Part shown: one piece after another, positions 58,101-64,000 of the stretch | How positions within the stretch are numbered: the stretch's first letter is position 1 | Layout of the letters: each line of letters opens with the position of its first letter | From: Lyophyllum atratum | Taxonomy: Eukaryota; Basidiomycota; Agaricomycetes; Agaricales; Lyophyllaceae | Direction: 5' to 3' | NCBI GenBank assembly: GCA_014905825.1 | Contig: JACGCN010000088.1 | Span: 1 to 64,000 of the forward strand | Length of the DNA stretch: 64,000 bases | Made by a program: the position numbers and the translations under genes | Notes under the pieces: model-generated | Told to the model about the DNA's origin: nothing | Seen by the model: the letters and a program-made list of their open reading frames with translations, nothing else | Databases searched by the model: none

Positions 58101-61100
58101 ATAACAATGCGCTGCAAGACACGAATAGCAACAGAAGGCACAGATACCTCAAAGAGAGTGCACGATGTAGTGGTCCCAGACGCCGACATGTTAGCAAGAT
58201 GATTCGCCATCATTGCATCTAGACACAACTCCGGATTAAGGTGCTGTAGAAAAATCATCAAGCGGATGCAGGGCGATAATCGAGGTACGTACACGTCTTC
58301 TCAAATCTTCTTCAAAATGAATTGCTGCGAGTAGTACTACAGGCGTAACCTTGATATTTACTGTTTTCTTGCTCCTGAAACGTATGGTAGTGGTGTCTTG
58401 GTCATCTTTTGGGATCGCTGGGTCGTAAGGCTTCTTGAATGCTTCACCAGTGTCTTCAGAGAGGGGGGTCGGGTGAGTCCGAGATGTATCTACCGGTCTG
58501 CGGTCCTAAACAGATAGGGGAAAGGTCGGAAAGTTTCCCCAGGACTTGTGGGAAGCAATTAATATCTACCCGAATGAGAACGAAAGGACAGCCGTCCCAA
58601 AGCTCTAGTGAACCGAGAAAAGGTGCAATATAATGCCGAGTGACATGTGAATAATGTCGGAGCAACGACTCATCAGGGTCAGAGCCAGAAGCAGAATCAT
58701 CTTCACAAAAGTATTAGATGTGATGTATACCATCTCGACCACACACTTACTGGCAAAACCCGACCAATCACTATCTGAACTAGCATCCGTTAAGTCTTCG
58801 TCATCCGATTCATCACCGCTGCTCATGTTCTGATCGTCTTCGAAAGTGAAAGGTGGGACGGGTGTAGATGAACGGGTGTTACTGCTCAAGCGTTAAGGCG
58901 CACATCTGTTAATAGAAGTTGACCAACTTACGCAAGGCGAGCATCACGATCTGCCTCCGAGATACCCTCTTCGGCATCTGATTCAGAATTGTGAGCCACG
59001 CTTGTCCATGATTTCCGCATTCGCTCGTTCTTCGGGGGACGTTGCGATAGGCTAGTGGCTCCTTCGAAATCTTGATGGATGGGTAAAGTGGGATGTGGTA
59101 GATAGAGTCCATTTTTATGCAATGTGGGTCCTGTCATAGCAGTGAGTACGCAGGAGGCTGCAGAGGATTATTTGTTATCTACTTGTACGTGTTTTTGCGT
59201 TCCGAGATCCCAAAGAGGCGAACATTCTACGAGCTCGACCAGTCAGGCGATCTTGTTCTTCGACGTAGGCAATTTGAGATTGAGCCACATCACGGAATCC
59301 AGGGGGAGCAGAATATATATCCAAGTGCACATCAGCTGTTAATTCCATGGTCTCTAACCAGCGGTGCCCGTGAAGAGAAGGAGCAATCAAAACCTTTACA
59401 TAGATATCCGCAATACTTAGGCTGGTGACTTTCCGATGGTACCGTCCACCGAGATCGTTGCTATTGGCCTTGATTCCAGTTGGTAAGGTGATCGCCAATG
59501 CTGCCCGACCTGCTTGCCATGTTACATCGATGGACTTCAGAGAAAACTTGACAAAGGTTACTGATGCACTCGTTAGGAGACAATGAGATGTAGGGTCTAC
59601 AGCACACACCATCTGGGTCGATAGGCGGGAGATACTGCAACGCAGGTGCGTTTGCGAGGTCTGCAAAATTTAATCGAAAGGCGTTACCAGCGGCGGCGAG
59701 GAGAATCCCTTCGGAAGCTGACAGGAGAGATCTGACACGACCAAGATGAATCTCCCAGATGCAAATATAAGTAGCAGTCCGTGGCTGAGGTCCGAACAAA
59801 CGGTGAGCTGTGATGTCAAGCCCTGGGATAGGGTCAGAAAGGTTGTCAGCTTGGCAGATAATAAGTCACCAACCATCTATTTGAAAGATGTCCTTCACTT
59901 CACGGAGAACGGATTTCCTGTATGTGACCTCTTCTGGGTAATTGGTGATCAAGCCTCCAGAGATGGCACCAACATTTAGAGACATTTCTATGACTGTATG
60001 AGCATACTCCTGAGCGACTGAAAGAGAACAAACCCATGTAGTGATCATGCATTCGAAACTGTAATTGGAGCTCGGGGATAGTGACTATGAGGCAGTCACC
60101 AATCCCAGCATCCCTTCCGCCATTCGCGGCGGGTGCCGAGGAACATCCGAGAAGGCCAGTTGGCATGATTATCGTTCCGTGTTCAACAAAAAGTTGAATC
60201 TCAACTTGGAGCATGTTGGCCTAACAGAACAATGAGTTTCATCCGAAGCCTCCGTAACCCGTTACTTACTTTCCCAGGTCGATACTTGGATAGGACGGGG
60301 TCCCCAAGTGGCTGATTCCGTTTTCTCCTGTCCAAATATTCGTACAAAGTCGAAAAGTGGGTAAATGATCCCAAATAATTGTCCCGCAGCACCATGAAAT
60401 AACGAATGGACCATCCAACATTTTTGAAGGCGATATCGTGCAACTGATGAAAAAAGGTGTTCATATCAGGTCGGTTACGACGACCAAGACTTACGACGAA
60501 TTTGAATTTGAGCTGTTCCACATGCTCCTCTCGAACGTCCGCGAAATATTGATAGGATCCGTCAATTCGGAAAAAACGGACGTTTGCCAGGCTATTTCCT
60601 TTCTTGGGGGCGTGTAGCGCATTCGTATTCCAACGCGGAAGCGAGAGGCTAATCGATGCGTCAGGCATATGTATAGAGAACGGAATCGTCGTAGACTCGG
60701 GTCGGTATTTGTTTGACAAAATGTCGGTCTTCACGATGAAATTGGCTCCTCGCGTCGTGAGTAGTGCTGAAATTGCAGATTGACTTTTTAAGTTGCTTAG
60801 AGATGTCGAACACTGCTACGCACCGTTTTCGTCCCGGATCAGTGGTTTATCGATGATATTGTGATCATTGGCATACAGGTTAAGCTCATAGTGGTGCAAC
60901 TCAATCTCGAAGGCGTAGACCATAGGAATGAAGCATTGATAGTCACTGGGAGGTCCTGTCGTCCAGTCTTTTCCAAGGTCGGTAAACATGTTGATATGGT
61001 CGCGAATAAGATAGAGGACTGGTTGTCGCAAAATTATAGCAATTATCCATTTACGTTCCATATTCCACTTAAGTGGCGAGGGCAGTTCACAGTGGACCTT

Positions 61101-63204
61101 GTAGACGGTCTGTGAGTCGGGCGAAAAAGGATCGTGGATCAAGGACCTACCCGACACGACTCAGCAGTGACTAGCTGAATGTCGTTCAAACTTGACGTGA
61201 CAACAATAGTATCAAGATGGACCTCTAGGATTGGTTGATAACCAGAAGGACCTGTTACCATCGGCATGATATAATTCAGGGATGAACGATCCCCGACCGT
61301 GACTTGAATCGCGGCCGCTTCCCGTGTCCGCTGTCTGTGCGGAATATCGATTTTCCCATCCCATTGCCAATCCTAGTTGCATTGTAGTCTTGGAGAGAGC
61401 GCATCAGAGGAAGAAAATTACCTTGGAAGGCTCACGGAAAGGGATATGTAGGACGGTGTTTTCGCGTAACTCGACAAATACCCGCATGGCGGTCCAGAGG
61501 CGTTTATCACCAGGTCGCAATGAAGGCGTCACTTCCCCATCTTGGTATGTTGGAGGGAAGAAAACTCTCTGGAGCTCTGCTCTTCAGTTGATATCGTCAG
61601 ACGAGGGGTAAATATTCATCGGAACAAGGAAGCATACCTTTGGCGATCAGCCCAAGGACCATACCTTATAGTCCCTCCGTGTATGATGATGTCGAACCCC
61701 CACTCAGGCGCTATGTCTCCATTGCCAACGTCAATCGCCTCTATCCCGACATTATCAGAGTGATCATGTGTGCCAGGAACCTCCCCAGCAACGTCGAAAT
61801 AATATGAGAGCTCTAGTGTGGATGTCTCGAGAATTTTGCGCTCTATCGCATATTCTAGTTGTGTAAAGTCTACGCCTATCGGCGTGGCCTCTTCCAAGTT
61901 TTTATGAGCCTTTTTATGTCCCCGTGGAGTTCGCTGTCTTTGCATGGCGTGTATATCACTACGATCCAATATGTACTTCTTGACAAGCGCTAGAAGCCCA
62001 AGGCGGCCCCAAAGTTTGACGAAAGGCCGATATGAAAGGTAAGAGGAAGGGCGATTCAGGATCGAATACCTTGAAAAACAATCAGCTCTGAAGGCTAGCA
62101 AAGCGCTTTAATTGAAGCTTACTGAATAATACGGCCATGAACCAACTCTCCCATCGACGTCATACGATCGGCATAATTCTCATTGTCGACATATCGAATC
62201 ACTGCTTGTTGAAATGTCATCGAGAACAACTGTTTATGGAGGTCAAGTTTGGATCTCGCCTATAAAATTGGTCAACTACGGTGCAGGATGTGGACACAAG
62301 GAGGGTTCACTTCGACGATACCAAATGTTCCTTCGCTCCTTTGAAATTCGGCCACCAGTAAATTTGGCGTTGAATTATTACCACAAGTTATCGCTCCTTT
62401 AGTGATTTCTATACCAAGGGGTAGTAAGTCCTTGGGATCAAGGTTTGGAAGCTGGCGCTTGATCCAGGTGATAGCTTTCCGAGCACCGTGAGGAATACGC
62501 AGGGAATCCTTGGTAGATGGTGGAGGATAGAAGGGGGAGGAAGCCGCTGTTAGGACGTCAATGCCTTAGAAGGACGAGAACCACACAGAATCGCACCTGG
62601 ACGGGAAGACTTCTGGAAAGATTGCCTCCTGCCTGTGGATTGAGACGCGGGGCGACTAAGGTTACTACCCTCCATTTGGGAGATAATATTGTCATAAGCC
62701 GCAGTCTTGTTATAAAGAAACCATTCGAATCCTTGGAATGCTATTTGAACTCGGCAGTTCGACGAATGCAACGAGCGCTCTGGAGTGCCATCAGGTCCGG
62801 CCAGAAATGAGGCAAAGTTCAACGCACGATCTTCACCGCTTCGGTTAGCACCAATTTCATCTTCTGACGTAGGTCTTCGAATCCAGTATCTCCATTGTAC
62901 ATGTCCTTTGACGACCCTAATTGTCTGGTTACTGGAATGGTAGCTGACGTCCTTTAGAAGTATTCTTCCAGCTATCAACGAAAAATGGATGGAACCTATG
63001 GGATTCAACATTCAGGTGAAGCAGCATAAGAGTAAAGAAAAAAATACCAATTTCTACCCAGATACTTGAGGCTTCCTCACTCCAATACACAAGCCGAATG
63101 ACGCGACCAATGAGGAAGCCAATAAACCGGTTCCAATGGAAGAAGTACAGTATGAGGGCAATCACTACGCATATGCATGATATCAAGAGCAAGGTGTCGA
63201 ACAT
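52162..63204 (-). CDS. CSF1: CSF1/BLTP1 bridge-like lipid-transfer protein
   Basis: Csf1 is a giant rod-like protein that conducts phospholipids between the ER and other membranes; yeast mutants are cold- and osmo-sensitive. The gene covers 11 kb and encodes more than 3,000 residues. The N-terminus has one membrane helix (LLLISCICVVIALILYFFHW) and the family start NRFIGFLIGRVIRLVYW, SIHFSLIAGRILLKDVSY and KGHVQWRYWIRRPT. Farther in come WGFDIIIHGGTIRYGPWADR (near 61650) and many beta-rich repeats. Two exons are very long (about 55.6-58.29 kb and 52.16-55.2 kb); the first third is cut by many short introns. The C-terminus reads YVNEYATVPLEEIMEVLLKL to the stop at 52162. No frame break was noticed, though I did not model every intron. 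Confidence 0.92.
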
Positions 63205-63527
63205 TCTTCAAGTTGCCAATCGTACGCTTGTGACAGGAGGTGGAACCGCCGCGACCTTCTTGCTGTCACGTACCCAATAGATGCGTTTCTCGGTATACAA
63301 CGTCCTTTGCGCGATGCGTTCTTGCTAGCCACTGATGCTGAACGCTGAGCTAGCTAGAACATGTGCCAGTGTGTCGATAACTATGGAGGAAGGACTTGTC
63401 CAGCAGTGACACTTGTTCAGGACATGGAGAGACTCACACGTGACGATACTTCTAGATTTGGTTACATAAGCAAGGTTGTAGTCCTCCGAGTCCGAGTCCT
63501 TGCCAGTGCCAGTGAACAATCATCATC
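63205..63527. promoter_or_regulatory. divergent promoter region CSF1 / NDUFAF8-like gene
   Basis: A 323-bp spacer between two divergent start codons that should contain both promoters. No RNA gene or repeat was found. Confidence 0.45.
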
Positions 63528-63788
63528 ATGTCCGCAGTAAAGGCTGCGACATTGCAACAAGCACCTCTGAAGAAACTTGCATTGCATTCGACATCTACGT
63601 GCTCTTCCCAAGCATCCGTGTACGGTAAATGCATCTTAGCCAGCTACGCCGATGTCAAAAAAGACATGTGCTCGAAGGAGTTCGCACAATTTGGTGAATG
63701 CTTGCGTAAAGCTGTGAGTTTTCCTTGTTGAATTGACCGCTACAATTGGAAGATAATTCTCCATCCACAGATGAAACGGAGATGGTGA
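63528..63788 (+). CDS. NDUFAF8-like twin CX9C protein
   Basis: Human NDUFAF8 is a small mitochondrial protein that stabilises the complex I assembly factor NDUFAF5. Two exons (63528-63713 and 63771-63788, with a 57-nt intron) give 67 residues. A twin CX9C motif is visible: CSSQASVYGKC, then after ten residues (ILASYADVKKDM) CSKEFAQFGEC, followed by LRKAMKRRW. The final exon is just 18 nt and supplies MKRRW and the stop. Reading through the intron instead would end in the less family-like RKAVSFPC. The protein probably uses the Mia40 disulfide relay for import, which is inference from the motif. The ATG chosen gives a short N-terminus as in the family. Confidence 0.85.
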
Positions 63789-63931
63789 TGATTTGATGAG
63801 AGGTACAGACATACCCTCTTGGTGCAGATGAAATAATATTACAAGCCTTCTATATATACGGAAGAGCCAGAGAATAATTCAGCGCTCTAAGTTATTTATT
63901 CCGTACGAAGCAATAGAATCGATGTGCACCG

Positions 63932-64000
63932 TTATTCGTCTCTAGAGGTTAGGCTTCCAGGGATCCTTGGGCCGCCCGTGGTCGCACCCTCATCTGCATC
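63932..64000 (-). CDS. possible 3' end of a gene running off the right edge
   Basis: On the minus strand an open frame enters from the right edge and reads DADEGATTGGPRIPGSLTSR before a stop at 63932-63934. The Gly/Thr/Pro-rich tail could be the C-terminus of a gene convergent with the NDUFAF8-like gene. It is too short to identify. Confidence 0.3.
   Translation of the reverse strand, partial: DADEGATTGGPRIPGSLTSRDE

Noticed and set aside
1..64000. tRNA or rRNA genes
   Set aside because: Scanning by eye for the TpsiC-arm pattern and cloverleaf halves gave no candidate outside coding exons; a covariance-model scan would be needed to be certain.

Overview
The window looks like nuclear DNA of a filamentous basidiomycete, most likely an Agaricomycete. 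Genes are dense, sit on both strands and are cut by many introns of about 48-62 nt. Nearly all recognisable products are eukaryotic housekeeping proteins, with two Zn2Cys6 transcription factors of fungal type. The identifications come from reading translated exons and recalling the families; no database search was run.

Layout. 0.3-6.1 kb: COG2 (minus, with a frame break near its end), a hemerythrin/HHE protein and a PRKRIP1-like spliceosomal protein. 6.1-15.2 kb: a gene-poor block with exact dispersed repeats, hairpins, a 31-bp tandem repeat and an unusual 80/128-bp minisatellite. 15.2-18.5 kb: a broken eEF1B-gamma/GST-like gene, a MITE with long terminal inverted repeats and RMT2. 18.5-20.1 kb: coding-like sequence I could not resolve. 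20.1-27.5 kb: BET5, a Fun30/SMARCAD1 remodeller (minus) and a mitochondrial-carrier protein. 27.5-38 kb: a Zn2Cys6 factor, U2AF35, ALG14 (minus) and APC8/CDC23. 38.5-45.4 kb: a GLTSCR1-domain protein, a CLC chloride transporter, SmD3 and SDHAF4 (minus). 45.6-52 kb: a second Zn2Cys6 factor, NSA2 (minus) and YIP1. 52.1-63.2 kb: a giant CSF1/BLTP1 lipid-transfer protein (minus). 63.5-63.8 kb: an NDUFAF8-like twin CX9C protein.

The genes do not form a metabolic cluster. Loose themes are splicing (PRKRIP1, U2AF35, SmD3), secretory traffic and glycosylation (COG2, BET5, YIP1, ALG14), and mitochondria (carrier, SDHAF4, NDUFAF8).

The most striking signal is gene structure. NSA2 begins with an exon that is only the ATG, followed by a 6-nt microexon, and ends with an 8-nt exon. 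SmD3 contains an independent 6-nt microexon. RMT2 and BET5 each need a GC-AG intron. U2AF35, which itself recognises 3' splice sites, has two in-frame competing 3' AGs inside its first zinc finger. For most small genes I summed exon lengths; each model gives a whole number of codons, which supports the boundaries.
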